A stretch of DNA of 33,303 nt from Pirellulales bacterium (GTDB lineage: Bacteria > Planctomycetota > Planctomycetia > Pirellulales > S012-138), in the NCBI GenBank assembly GCA_028066245.1, contig JALCBR010000054.1, positions 1 to 33,303 on the forward strand, read 5' to 3'. Below the pieces are notes generated by a model, which worked only from the letters and a program-made list of their open reading frames with translations, had not been told where the DNA came from and searched no databases. The position numbers were made by a program, and so were the translations under genes. This document shows positions 14,214 to 21,782 of this stretch, one piece after another (position 1 is the stretch's first letter; every line of letters starts with the position of its first letter).

Positions 14214-14261
14214 GGGTCTTTGCCGTTTTTCCAGAAGCGGTTCTGGAAACAGCAAAGACCC
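14214..14261. repeat. Long hairpin of two stacked stems
   Basis: An outer 10-bp stem (GGGTCTTTGC, 14214-14223, with GCAAAGACCC, 14252-14261) encloses an inner 9-bp stem (TTTCCAGAA, 14228-14236, with TTCTGGAAA, 14241-14249) capped by a GCGG loop. The internal loop is asymmetric (4 nt against 2 nt). It could fold as RNA or as a single-stranded DNA cruciform. Confidence 0.75.
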
Positions 14262-14439
14262 CTGTGTTGTCTGTGACGTATAGGACCGGTCAGACGAGCC
14301 GAGCGAGTTCTGATTTTGATTATCCCAGTCGAACTCTTGAACTTTGCACTGGTCGCACCACCGTCTCCAAGAGACGACGACTCGAACGAATCGAGGAAGG
14401 GTATAAAAGACCCGGCTAAGAAACCCCTTGCGTGCTATC

Positions 14440-14870
14440 TTGGTGAGCCTCACCAACGGTCTGGGTAATCAGCCGTACCCGTTGCGCTCTCACCTCGGTT
14501 GATGCGTAAGGCGGGCATCCCGTCTCACGCTCTGTCTGGCACTCAACCGCTTGGGTGCCTTCCCCTTGCTTCCTGAACCACAAGGCTGGATCGCCGATGC
14601 TCTACTAGCAGTAGGCTAACGTCTCGGCACGGTCAGCAATGGACGTGTTTTCTGTGAGAAGCTGACCGTTGTTTTCACGACGTATGACCAATCACGTCCG
14701 CTCACTAAAGAAGCATACGTCGCGAGGTGGTTTTGCCCCAATAGAGATTCGTGCGCTATGCTTCAGATGCAAATTCGGTTGGCTTAGACGTTCGTACGTT
14801 CGCTCACAGAATCACGACGTTCAACCGAATCCGGGTGGCACCAGACTGACCGCTGGTGCCGCCTTTTTTT
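14440..14870 (+). ncRNA. Candidate large structured RNA ending in an intrinsic terminator
   Basis: About 430 nt without a credible gene form a chain of hairpins on the plus strand. These are TTGGTGAG/CTCACCAA (14440-14456), GGGTA/TACCC (14463-14480), a GCGT/CGGG two-part stem (14504-14530), GGCACTCAA/TTGGGTGCC (14538-14559), CCTTG/CAAGG (14564-14585) and GCCGA/TCGGC enclosing CTACT/AGTAG (14593-14628). Three perfect 9-bp stems with long loops follow: ACGGTCAGC/GCTGACCGT (14629-14669), CGACGTATG/CATACGTCG (14678-14722) and ATTCGGTTG/CAACCGAAT (14773-14830). The last element is the terminator at 14834-14870, whose loop (CTGACCG, 14846-14852) is complementary to CGGTCAG at 14630-14636 and could form a long-range contact. 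The 5' end is unknown; a TATAAA at 14403 might be a -10 box. I could not match it to a known class (tmRNA, group I/II intron, 6S were considered). Confidence 0.55.
14834..14870 (+). terminator. Strong plus-strand intrinsic terminator
   Basis: GGTGGCACCAG (14834-14844) pairs with CTGGTGCCGCC (14853-14863) over 11 bp with one G-T wobble, around an 8-nt loop, followed by seven T residues. No plus-strand protein gene lies between the sigma-like gene and this terminator, so a non-coding transcript is the likely client. It faces the end of the nuclease gene (14882, minus strand). Confidence 0.88.
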
Positions 14871-14881
14871 GTGCGATGCTA

Positions 14882-16027
14882 TTAGGTGTCAAACAGGCTT
14901 GGCTGCTCGTCGTGGTCGTCAGATCCTAGCAACGGGAACTCACTCGCGTCGATAAGAATTTCTTCGCCGAAACCGAGTGACTCTGGCTTAACCGAAATCG
15001 AGTCAACAGTTGTGCCCTGTGGTAGCTCCTCTAACGTCGCTATCACCTGATCTGCGAAATCAGTTAGGTTGTTTGCAATGCGCAGTTTTCCGCCTTGCTC
15101 GTCTAATTCATAAACTCGATAAAGGGAATAACTTGCTCCTCCATCGCGGATTTCAAGCAATTCCGCGAGCGAAATGTGCAGAGTTCTGCCGAAACTTCCC
15201 TTCGTCGATTTGACATCGAGTTTCGATACCTCAGCGTTCGAATGGGTGATTGTGAAATCGTAAGGGGCAATCGCGTTCTCAGCTGCGGTCCAGTCGAAAT
15301 CTGTCAATTCACCTGACTCTTTTTGGATCGCAAGATAACCGAATATCAACTCTTCGCCTTGCCGTCCAACGTCGTCGGCATTCTGCCGTGCGCGCTTAAG
15401 CTCTTCCCGCGAGATGCTGCCGCCAGACTTGCGCCGAAGCAATCGTTGCGTACCCGCAATTCCACCGACAGCAGCATCCTCCAAGTCTTGCTCAAGAAGC
15501 AATTCTCGTATTGGATGCTCGGACGAACAGTTCGATTGTTCGACAATGACTGATAAATCAGACGGGGTTATTGCCGCCATTGAACCGAATGAACCCGCAA
15601 CCAAAGCACTATGCAATGATGCATCTTCGCTTTCACCCGCTGCAATGAACACCACGCGAGCGCCGGTTGGGAAGATCTCGCCGCTAAACTCCATCACCGC
15701 ATAATCATGTCGTGCGAGTACATCAAAGCGTGGGTTTGTGATGAACTCCCCATTTAGTCGCCAGTTCTTATAGGAACCTTGCTTGATGATCTTTCGCTGG
15801 ATGTTCCACTCTGGACGCAATCCGGGACCAAATAGCGACAAATCAAGTGGGATTCGCCCGGTCTTTCCAATCTCTGTATCAGGTAACGACGGGTAGAGAC
15901 GGGACACAAATACATCGGCATTTAAGTTGATTGCCTTTTGGTTCCCTTTCTTAAGTGAGCGGAATTGCGTCTCGAATAATGTGAGGTCTGAGTAGCTCAG
16001 TTGCTTCACTGCCAACTTACGATCCAT
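14882..16027 (-). CDS. DUF3883-type nuclease, likely restriction endonuclease
   Basis: This 381-aa protein is the probable endonuclease of the restriction-modification unit. Its C-terminal half carries a DUF3883-like PD-(D/E)XK domain: GRQGEELIFGYL (221-232), YDFTITHS with D257, KLDVKSTKG with D271-V-K273, then HISLAELLEI and YSLYRVYEL, the end typical of that family. The N-terminal ~190 residues are unassigned and may recognise DNA. The ATG at 16027 lies inside the methyltransferase gene (11-bp overlap) with a GGAGG ribosome binding site, so the two are translationally coupled. The C-terminal DEQPSLFDT is a short disordered tail. The site cut is unknown. An alternative is a methylation-dependent nuclease, but the linkage to a methyltransferase and Vsr favours classical restriction. 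Confidence 0.82.
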   Translation of the reverse strand: MDRKLAVKQLSYSDLTLFETQFRSLKKGNQKAINLNADVFVSRLYPSLPDTEIGKTGRIPLDLSLFGPGLRPEWNIQRKIIKQGSYKNWRLNGEFITNPRFDVLARHDYAVMEFSGEIFPTGARVVFIAAGESEDASLHSALVAGSFGSMAAITPSDLSVIVEQSNCSSEHPIRELLLEQDLEDAAVGGIAGTQRLLRRKSGGSISREELKRARQNADDVGRQGEELIFGYLAIQKESGELTDFDWTAAENAIAPYDFTITHSNAEVSKLDVKSTKGSFGRTLHISLAELLEIRDGGASYSLYRVYELDEQGGKLRIANNLTDFADQVIATLEELPQGTTVDSISVKPESLGFGEEILIDASEFPLLGSDDHDEQPSLFDT

Positions 16028-17522
16028 CTTCGCCCTCCAGCACTTGTTTCATAACACCCCCAAGCGCCTTGGCCATTAGCGGTGGAACGGCATTCCCGAT
16101 CTGTCGGAGAGCGGCATTCATGGAGCCGGCGAAGCGAAAACCGTCAGGGAATGATTGCAGACGCGCAGCCTCTCGTACGGAGATTGTTCGGGCTTGTTCG
16201 CTGTCGTAGTGGATGTGCGAGTAGGTGTCTTTGCCGATGTGAGCCAGCAGTGTCCTCGATGGAAGAAACGATTCGAGCTTTCGCCACTTGTTTGGAAACT
16301 TGCTTGGGTCGTATGGCGGCACAATCGACTTCTTCAGCGCTTCATACTCGTCGGAACCTTCGAGAAGCTCTTCACCTTTACGTCGTCGTTTCGCCAATTC
16401 ATCGTGGAAAATCCGCATTGCCTTGTCGTGAGCTTGCGGATACTGGTCACCGGGCTCCATGACCCGAAATATCTGGTAATCGCGGGGAAGATACCTGATG
16501 ACGTGATCGTAGATGCCCTCATCGTTCTCGAATCCGCTCCAAGACCGCATCAGTCTTCCGTACGGCGTCAGCTTTCGGCGATTGTCATAGTTCGTAAGCT
16601 TGTCCAATCGCTGCGCGGCTTTCTTTAGCTTGCCGTCGAGATGCAATGTGATTGGAGGCAGATCTTGTATCGCCTGTTGGGTAGTGACAGCTGGTTCGAG
16701 ATTCTTGCATACCCTAGGCGGTTCTTGGTAACAAGTTTCTTCAAAACCAAATCGTTTCTGTCCATTATGGCTGTTTCGAAGTGCCTTTGTCGCTACGTCT
16801 CGACTTCCTTTGTAACCGGGTGGAAGGTCAACGTAGTGTGTCGGCTCCGGGAATCTGACCTGCACGTCAAGTTCCTCACGATAGGCGATTAGAAACATCC
16901 GTTCACGCATCTGAGGCACACCGAAGTACGCAGAGTTCAAGAGTGTGTAGCTCGCGACGTAGCCGTAACTCTTCAAGACTTCGCATACCTCTTCAGCGAT
17001 ATTGTGTCCGCCATAGTTCATTGCATCTGGAACATTCTCCATCAGCAGCGCGAGCGGGAGAAGTTCACTTACGTAGTGAAGGTATCGTAGGTACAGATTG
17101 CCGCGGGCATCGTTCAAGAACGCTTGGGGATGCTCGTCGATTTCACGCAACTTGGCTCTGCCAACCCGCGCGAATGCTTGACACGGTGGTCCGCCAACTA
17201 TGACATCAATGCTGTTTCCCAGCGACCTCCCTAAACGGCATTCGGCGACGAGGTCGCTTGGCTCAGTTGGAACAATGTCCCTGGCTTTGGAATGAACTTC
17301 CGTATCGCATTCGGGGAAGAAGTTGATTCCGTGCGTGCGTGCGGCGGTCTTATCGAACTCCACACTGGCAACGACATCAAACCCGCTCGCCTGCATTCCT
17401 AATGAGAGACCACCACAACCCGCGAACAAATCCAAAGTTCGGACCGAATTGCCGGAACGAATGCGTTTTATCTTCTCGCGAACTACTCGCTTTCCTTTTT
17501 TTAACTCTGTCGCCGTAATCAT
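16017..17522 (-). CDS. DNA (cytosine-5) methyltransferase
   Basis: This 501-aa protein is a C5-cytosine DNA methyltransferase that would protect the island's host sites from the linked nuclease. The motifs are complete and in order: I (DLFAGCGGLSLGMQASGF, 31-48), IV with the catalytic cysteine (GGPPCQAF, Cys114), VI (LLMENVPDAM, 159-168), VIII (FGVPQMRERMFLIA, 200-213), and IX/X near the C-terminus (ISVREAARLQSFPDGF ... QIGNAVPPLMAKAL). The long section between VIII and IX (about 220-440) is the target recognition domain. The start overlaps the vsr stop as ATGA. Its recognition sequence cannot be read from the protein. A nearby vsr suggests the modified cytosine, when deaminated, gives a T-G mismatch that needs repair. 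Confidence 0.95.
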   Translation of the reverse strand: MITATELKKGKRVVREKIKRIRSGNSVRTLDLFAGCGGLSLGMQASGFDVVASVEFDKTAARTHGINFFPECDTEVHSKARDIVPTEPSDLVAECRLGRSLGNSIDVIVGGPPCQAFARVGRAKLREIDEHPQAFLNDARGNLYLRYLHYVSELLPLALLMENVPDAMNYGGHNIAEEVCEVLKSYGYVASYTLLNSAYFGVPQMRERMFLIAYREELDVQVRFPEPTHYVDLPPGYKGSRDVATKALRNSHNGQKRFGFEETCYQEPPRVCKNLEPAVTTQQAIQDLPPITLHLDGKLKKAAQRLDKLTNYDNRRKLTPYGRLMRSWSGFENDEGIYDHVIRYLPRDYQIFRVMEPGDQYPQAHDKAMRIFHDELAKRRRKGEELLEGSDEYEALKKSIVPPYDPSKFPNKWRKLESFLPSRTLLAHIGKDTYSHIHYDSEQARTISVREAARLQSFPDGFRFAGSMNAALRQIGNAVPPLMAKALGGVMKQVLEGEDGS

Positions 17523-18001
17523 GGCTTGGGTAATCGCTTCCGGTGCTTGAGCGGTGGTAGTTCCTTCAGACGTTCGCTTATTGCCTGTTCATCAACAGGC
17601 TGACTCACGAATTCGGTGATCCTGTTAACGCAAGACAACACATTCTGTTCGATTTGGTGTTCCCAGATACGGATTACGCGCCAGCCTTTTCGCCGTAGTC
17701 TGGCGAAGTTCCTGCGGTCGCGCTTTCGAGTCGTTGCGATCTTGTCGCGCCAGAATGGCTGAAGCCTGTGACTCCAAGTGGGAAAGTACCAGCCATGCCA
17801 GAAGTCGCCGTCAATAAACACCGCGACGGAATCGGCTGGAAAGGAGAAGTCAGGCTTTCCCGGCAGATCCTTGTCGTGTTGCTCGAACGAGATGGTTCCA
17901 GCAGTGAGCAGTTCGCGAATGTACCGTTCCGGTGTCGTATCTTTAGCGCGAATCCGCCCCATCAGGGCACTTCGCTTCTCTGGCGACATGACATCGGGCA
18001 T
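17519..18001 (-). CDS. vsr: Very short patch repair endonuclease Vsr
   Basis: This 160-aa protein is a Vsr endonuclease, which nicks 5' of the T in T-G mismatches that arise when 5-methylcytosine deaminates. Family hallmarks are MSPEKRSALMGRIRAKDTTPE (start shown), LPGKPDFSFP, AVFIDGDFWHGW (the FWHG metal/catalytic segment) and WRDKIATTRKRDRRN followed by GWRVIRIWEHQI. The usual cysteines of the structural zinc site (typically FWHGC and WEC) are replaced here by Trp and His, so the zinc may be lost or bound differently. It is the first gene of the vsr-methyltransferase-nuclease operon; the start at 18001 has GGAGGT about 11 nt upstream. In Escherichia coli vsr instead follows dcm, so the order is reversed here. 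Confidence 0.95.
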   Translation of the reverse strand: MPDVMSPEKRSALMGRIRAKDTTPERYIRELLTAGTISFEQHDKDLPGKPDFSFPADSVAVFIDGDFWHGWYFPTWSHRLQPFWRDKIATTRKRDRRNFARLRRKGWRVIRIWEHQIEQNVLSCVNRITEFVSQPVDEQAISERLKELPPLKHRKRLPKP

Positions 18002-18063
18002 TTCGCAAGCTGACCTCCATGCGGGTGCGTTTTCTCGTTACTCCTGGATGGATCTGCAAAATG

Positions 18064-18092
18064 GTTATACCCTTTGCACTTTTAGTTATCAA
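18064..18092 (-). promoter_or_regulatory. Sigma-70-type promoter of the vsr operon
   Basis: On the minus strand TTGATA (18087-18092) is followed, after exactly 17 bp, by TATAAC (18064-18069). Transcription would start near 18057, giving a leader of about 55 nt before the vsr ATG at 18001. It is the clearest promoter in the island and lies only ~170 bp from the right border. Confidence 0.8.
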
Positions 18093-18225
18093 TGGTCCAA
18101 GACTTGCGGGGGAGTCGAGTTATTGCCCCTTCGCAGCGAATCTACCGCCGACTCTGACCGGTTCTGGCGACAACCGTTCTCGAATCGCGGCGACCTCCGC
18201 AGGCGCGAAAGATCTCCGAAAGTGC

Positions 18226-18234
18226 CGTAAGTAT
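18226..18234. repeat. Fourth CGTAAGTAT copy, next to the attachment site
   Basis: An exact CGTAAGTAT lies immediately outside the left arm of the reconstructed attP (18235-18259). The other exact copies lie upstream of the tyrosine recombinase gene. It may be an accessory binding site for a directionality factor or that recombinase. Confidence 0.45.
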
Positions 18235-18286
18235 CCTGCTTCAACTTGGGAATCTCGCCCCCGCTGAGCTTCCCAAGCAGGCGGCG
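18235..18286. other. attR junction
   Basis: Island DNA up to about 18259 meets host comM from 18262, with the predicted crossover CC at 18260-18261. The island arm (18235-18259) aligns with the reverse complement of the island arm at the left end (3149-3173) at 18 of 25 positions, including TTTCAAC-like and GGG blocks. The resemblance of AATCTCGCCCCCGC to AATCTTGCTCCGGC at attL shows that attP and attB share partial sequence around the crossover. Confidence 0.75.
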
Positions 18287-19588
18287 TCGTTCGATTTGCC
18301 CATCACTCTCGGAATTTTGGCTGCCAGCGGCCAGATCAGTGCCGAGATGTTTGATCGCTATGCCGTGGTAGGCGAGTTGGCATTGGAAGGAAGCACCAGG
18401 CCCGCTCGCGGAGCACTATCCATCGCCATGAGCGCTGCCCAACAGCGAGAACTGGATGGCTTGCTCGTCCCCAGCGCTAGCGCCGCGGAAGCGGCTGTTG
18501 TCGAAGGGATCGAAGTTATTCCAGTTGGCTCTTTGGCTGAAGCGATCGGCTTCCTCAATGGTGAGTTGGAAATCGCTCCTGCTCCAGCCCAACTTGAGCA
18601 ACTCTTTGAGTCGCTGGGGCAGTACGAAGTTGATTTTTCCGATGTGCGCGGACAGGAGATGGCCAAACGGGCAATCACTGTGGCCGCTGCTGGTTCACAT
18701 AATTTGTTGATGGTGGGTCCGCCCGGATCCGGAAAGACAATGCTTGCCAAGCGGATGCCCACCATCCTTCCCCAGCTCTCGTCGGCGGAGTCCATTGAAA
18801 CATCCCGCATCTATAGCGCTGTAGGTCTTTTACCCGCCGGACAGCCTCTGGTCGCCACGCGGCCGTTTCGCGCGCCGCATCACACCATCAGCAACGCTGG
18901 GCTTGTGGGTGGAGGCTCCGTACCTGCTCCGGGTGAGATTTCGTTCAGCCATCATGGTGTTCTCTTTCTTGACGAATTACCGGAGTTCAATCGCCAGACA
19001 TTGGAAGTTCTTCGGCAGCCGCTAGAAGACCGAACTGTGACCATCAGCCGGGCACTCACCAGTACGACATTTCCGGCCAACTTCATGCTGATCGCGGCAC
19101 TCAACCCTTGCCCTTGCGGATTTCGCAATGACCCACGACGAGAATGCCACTGCTCGATTCCGCAGGTTGAACGTTACATGGCCAAGATCAGCGGACCGCT
19201 CTTGGACAGGATTGATTTACAACTTGAAGTGCCTTCTGTGGCCTATCGCGAATTATCGTCAACGACGCCTGGCACATCCTCCACAGCAATGCGGGCACAG
19301 GTGGAATCCGCGCGGGCCAGGCAACATGCTCGGCTTTCCCGGGGCAAGCCGCGATTCAACGGTAACATGAGCCATCGCGAAATCCGTGAACACTGCCGCT
19401 TGGACAGCAAATGCCAAGACCTGCTCAAGGGGACGATGAATGAACTCGGCTTGTCCGCCCGTGCTCACGATAAGATCCTCCGCGTCGCCCGAACGATTGC
19501 CGACCTGGGGGAGGCGGAAAACATTACCACAGCACATCTCTCCGAGGCAATCAACTACCGGTTGCTGGATCGGAGTTTTTGGACGTAG
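18262..19588 (+). pseudogene. comM: comM/yifB 3' fragment with the AAA+ core
   Basis: This carries the rest of ComM/YifB. It resumes at AELPKQAASFDLPITLGIL and includes Walker A (VGPPGSGKTMLAKRMP), Walker B (GVLFLDELPEF), the zinc-binding loop (ALNPCPCGFRNDPRRECHCS), SGPLLDRIDLQLEVP, and the C-terminal Mg-chelatase lid ending at RLLDRSFWT. With the 5' fragment it makes a 512-codon frame, the usual ComM length. In the integrated state the frame is open upstream into the island but has no obvious start codon or ribosome binding site; TTG at 18296 and ATG at 18349 are the first candidates. The AAA+ part may be made at a low level or not at all. The sequence shows no decay, which fits a recent or reversible insertion. 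Confidence 0.93.
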
Positions 19589-19625
19589 TTGAACGCGTTA
19601 CCTTGTTGGCCAGCGGACAGGCGCT

Positions 19626-21446
19626 TTAAGACTTTTGATCCTGCCCTGTATCGAGCACGGCAAGAAATGCTTTCTGAGGAATGTCAACATTTCCGACGGA
19701 CTTCATCCTTTTCTTGCCTTCGCGTTGTTTTGCCCACAGCTTCCGTTTGCGCGAGATGTCTCCGCCGTAGCACTTGGCGGTCACGTTCTTGCGGATGGCA
19801 GAAATGGTTTCGCGGGCGATGATTCTTCCGCCGATTGCGGCTTGCAGCGCAACCTCGAACATGTGCCGGTCGATTTCGGTACGGAGTTTTTTGACCACGG
19901 CGCGACCGCGGCGTTCGGCATCTTCACGATGACAAATGATGCTTAACGCGTCGACTCGCTTTCCTCCGACCAGGATATCCATGCGAACGAGATCCGCAGG
20001 GAAATAACCTTTGAGTTCATAATCCATGGTTCCATAGCCGCGCGTGATGCTCTTGAGCCGGTCATGCATGTCATAAATGACTTCCGCCAAGGGCAGATCA
20101 AAAACCAACAGCGCACGGGTAGGTGAAAGGTACTCTGTGCGGAGATAAACTCCGCGGCGTTCGTGACACAATTGCATGACCGGGCCAATGCAATCGCTGG
20201 TGAGCACGAAACTGGTTTGCACAATCGGCTGACGAAACTCCTCGATGTCGCCTGTATCGGGAACATCTTGTGGGTTGGTGATGTAGAGAGTGCCGCCGTG
20301 ACGGGTGGCGATTTCGTACGTCACGTTGGGGGCGGTCTGCACCAAGTCCAAATCAGCTTCCCGCTCGAGCCGCTGCTGGATGATCTCCATGTGCAGCAGG
20401 CCCAGAAAGCCACAACGGAAGCCAAACCCTAGCGCATCGCTTGTTTCCGGTTGAAACTCAAAGCTGGGATCATTAATGCTGAGTTTGTGTAGGGCGTCAC
20501 GCAACTCCTCAAAGTTTTCGCCGTCAGCCGGGTACAGCCCGCAATACACCATACGCTTGGGTGGCTTGTAACCTTCCAGTGGCGTCCCATGATCTGGACC
20601 GGGTGTGCTAATGGTATCACCGATATGCACATCACTGATCGACTTGATGTTGCAGATCAGGTAGCCCACCTGGCCGGCGCGGAGTTCTTGGCAAGGGGTT
20701 CGCCCTGGCGAAAACTGCCCCAACTCCAACACATCCATCGTCATCCCTGTCTTGAGGAACTGGACCTTCTGGCCCTTATGAATCGTGCCGTTCATCAGTC
20801 GAACATACGTGATGGCTCCACGAAACTCATCGTAATGGGAGTCAAAGACCATCGCCTGCAGCGGAGCGTTGGCATCACCTGCAGGGGGCGGGATGCGCTC
20901 GATGATGGCTTCCAGGAGTTCGTCAGTCCCCACACCCGTCTTGGCGCTGCAGAGGATGGCATCTTCCGCAGCCAAGGCCAGGCTGCTCTCCATTTCTTCA
21001 AGAACTTCGTCAACGCGAGCGTGTGTGAGATCAATCTTGTTGACGACGGGGATCATCTCCAGATTGTTTTCCAATGCTGCATAGGCGTTAGCGACAGTTT
21101 GAGCCTCGACGCCTTGAAAAGCATCGACAAGTAGCAGTGCCCCTTCGCAGCAGGCCAAGCTGCGGGAAACCTCGTAGTGGAAATCGACGTGACCAGGCGT
21201 GTCGATCAGGTTCAGTTCATACTCTTGCCCGTTGTGGACATGTCGCAGTGCAACAGCCCTCGCCTTGATGGTGATTCCTCGTTCACGCTCAAGTTGCATG
21301 TCGTCCAAGAGTTGCTCGCGGCTCTCTCGCGCTGTGACAGCCCCTGTTCGCTCCAACAGCCGGTCCGCAAGCGTGCTTTTGCCGTGGTCGATGTGCGCAA
21401 CAATTGAGAAATTGCGGATGTAATGACAGTCAGATGGCTTAGGCAA
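19626..21446 (-). CDS. lepA: Elongation factor 4 (LepA)
   Basis: This 606-aa protein is the ribosome-bound GTPase LepA/EF4, which acts in translation and back-translocates stalled ribosomes. All GTPase motifs are present: AHIDHGKST (G1), ERGITIKA (G2), DTPGHVDFHYEVSRSLA (G3), VVNKIDL (G4) and CSAKTG (G5). The LepA-specific C-terminal domain follows, with CHREDAERRGRAVVKKLR and CYGGDISRKRKLWAKQREGK. The length is normal. The start appears to be TTG at 21446, ten codons before NFSIVAHID, since no ATG lies in frame nearby. It is convergent with comM (38 bp between stop codons) and has a 336-bp upstream region with a long hairpin. Confidence 0.97.
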   Translation of the reverse strand: MPKPSDCHYIRNFSIVAHIDHGKSTLADRLLERTGAVTARESREQLLDDMQLERERGITIKARAVALRHVHNGQEYELNLIDTPGHVDFHYEVSRSLACCEGALLLVDAFQGVEAQTVANAYAALENNLEMIPVVNKIDLTHARVDEVLEEMESSLALAAEDAILCSAKTGVGTDELLEAIIERIPPPAGDANAPLQAMVFDSHYDEFRGAITYVRLMNGTIHKGQKVQFLKTGMTMDVLELGQFSPGRTPCQELRAGQVGYLICNIKSISDVHIGDTISTPGPDHGTPLEGYKPPKRMVYCGLYPADGENFEELRDALHKLSINDPSFEFQPETSDALGFGFRCGFLGLLHMEIIQQRLEREADLDLVQTAPNVTYEIATRHGGTLYITNPQDVPDTGDIEEFRQPIVQTSFVLTSDCIGPVMQLCHERRGVYLRTEYLSPTRALLVFDLPLAEVIYDMHDRLKSITRGYGTMDYELKGYFPADLVRMDILVGGKRVDALSIICHREDAERRGRAVVKKLRTEIDRHMFEVALQAAIGGRIIARETISAIRKNVTAKCYGGDISRKRKLWAKQREGKKRMKSVGNVDIPQKAFLAVLDTGQDQKS

Positions 21447-21782
21447 GGACGCGATTCCGGCTAGGGAGGAATTACTTCTGAGTCAGCGATGCGTCGCGTC
21501 AAGAATTCCGTTCACGGTGACGGGGAATTCTTGTCGCGACCCTGAGCATATCCGCGCGGGGCCAAACCGTATATGCCGGCAATGCATGTCTGCGAATCCG
21601 TGCCGCTGATCATTCTTGATTCGGGAATTGCAATCATGCTTATTTGCGTTATCTTCACAAATACAGTGGAACGTGCATCATAACCACTGACTGTGTCCTG
21701 GGTTAGGGGGAAGTCGTCTCCGCTCCTCTCCGAAGCGAACGACGTATTTGTTGTGAGCCCTTAGTAAACTTGTTGCGGTGCA
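21447..21782. other. lepA / membrane-protein intergenic region with hairpin
   Basis: No gene is seen in these 336 bp between two divergent genes. A 17-bp stem with one mismatch lies at 21493-21509 and 21524-21540 (left arm ends CAAGAATTCC, right arm begins GGAATTCTTG). It is not followed by a T-run, so it may be an mRNA leader structure of lepA rather than a terminator. Promoters for both genes must lie here, but no clear hexamers were found. Confidence 0.5.

Larger units (their letters stand above)
13703..14439. other. Non-coding zone rich in inverted repeats
   Basis: No convincing gene is present. Perfect or near-perfect dyads include TCTTC/GAAGA near 13756, GAAACCGGTTTC (13996-14007), ACCCC-TGC-GGGGT (14018-14030), a 14-bp stem with the same TGC loop (14035-14065), a long two-part hairpin (14214-14261), CGTCTC-CAA-GAGACG (14362-14376) and CTCGA/TCGAG (14381-14395). 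A minus-strand frame at 14145-14456 is open but has an unnatural composition. The zone could hold an origin, a transfer site or the 5' part of a structured RNA. Confidence 0.55.
3149..18261. mobile_element. Integrated island in comM, serine-recombinase type, about 15.1 kb
   Basis: Both borders can be placed because the host gene comM is split. The left part ends in codons for VVINLAP and the right part resumes with AELPKQAASFDLPITLGIL, which is continuous in the family. Between them lie a large serine recombinase at the left end, restriction-modification genes at the right end and accessory genes. Aligning the ends (3138 with 18251) gives a shared CC at 3147-3148 and 18260-18261. The island contains no recognisable conjugation, capsid or replication gene, so it may be a satellite-like or integrative island that relies on other elements for transfer. 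The exact crossover is an inference from symmetry. Interruption of comM is seen directly. Confidence 0.92.

Noticed and set aside
13616-14261. CRISPR array
   Set aside because: The repeats are palindromes of different sequence and uneven spacing, with no constant repeat-spacer pattern and no cas genes.
13950-14261. Integron attC sites
   Set aside because: Folded-hairpin shape is suggestive, but the RYYYAAC/GTTRRRY consensus and an IntI with its extra domain are absent.
14145-14456. Minus-strand 103-codon frame in the repeat zone
   Set aside because: Odd composition, no ribosome binding site, crosses several perfect hairpins and resembles no family; more likely a chance frame.
14440-14870. 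Identity as tmRNA, group I or II intron, or 6S RNA
   Set aside because: No tRNA-like ends or tag frame, no conserved intron core or interrupted gene, and no single long bulged helix were found.
14669-14929. Plus-strand 86-codon frame through the RNA candidate
   Set aside because: It runs through the intrinsic terminator and into the nuclease gene on the other strand; no ribosome binding site.
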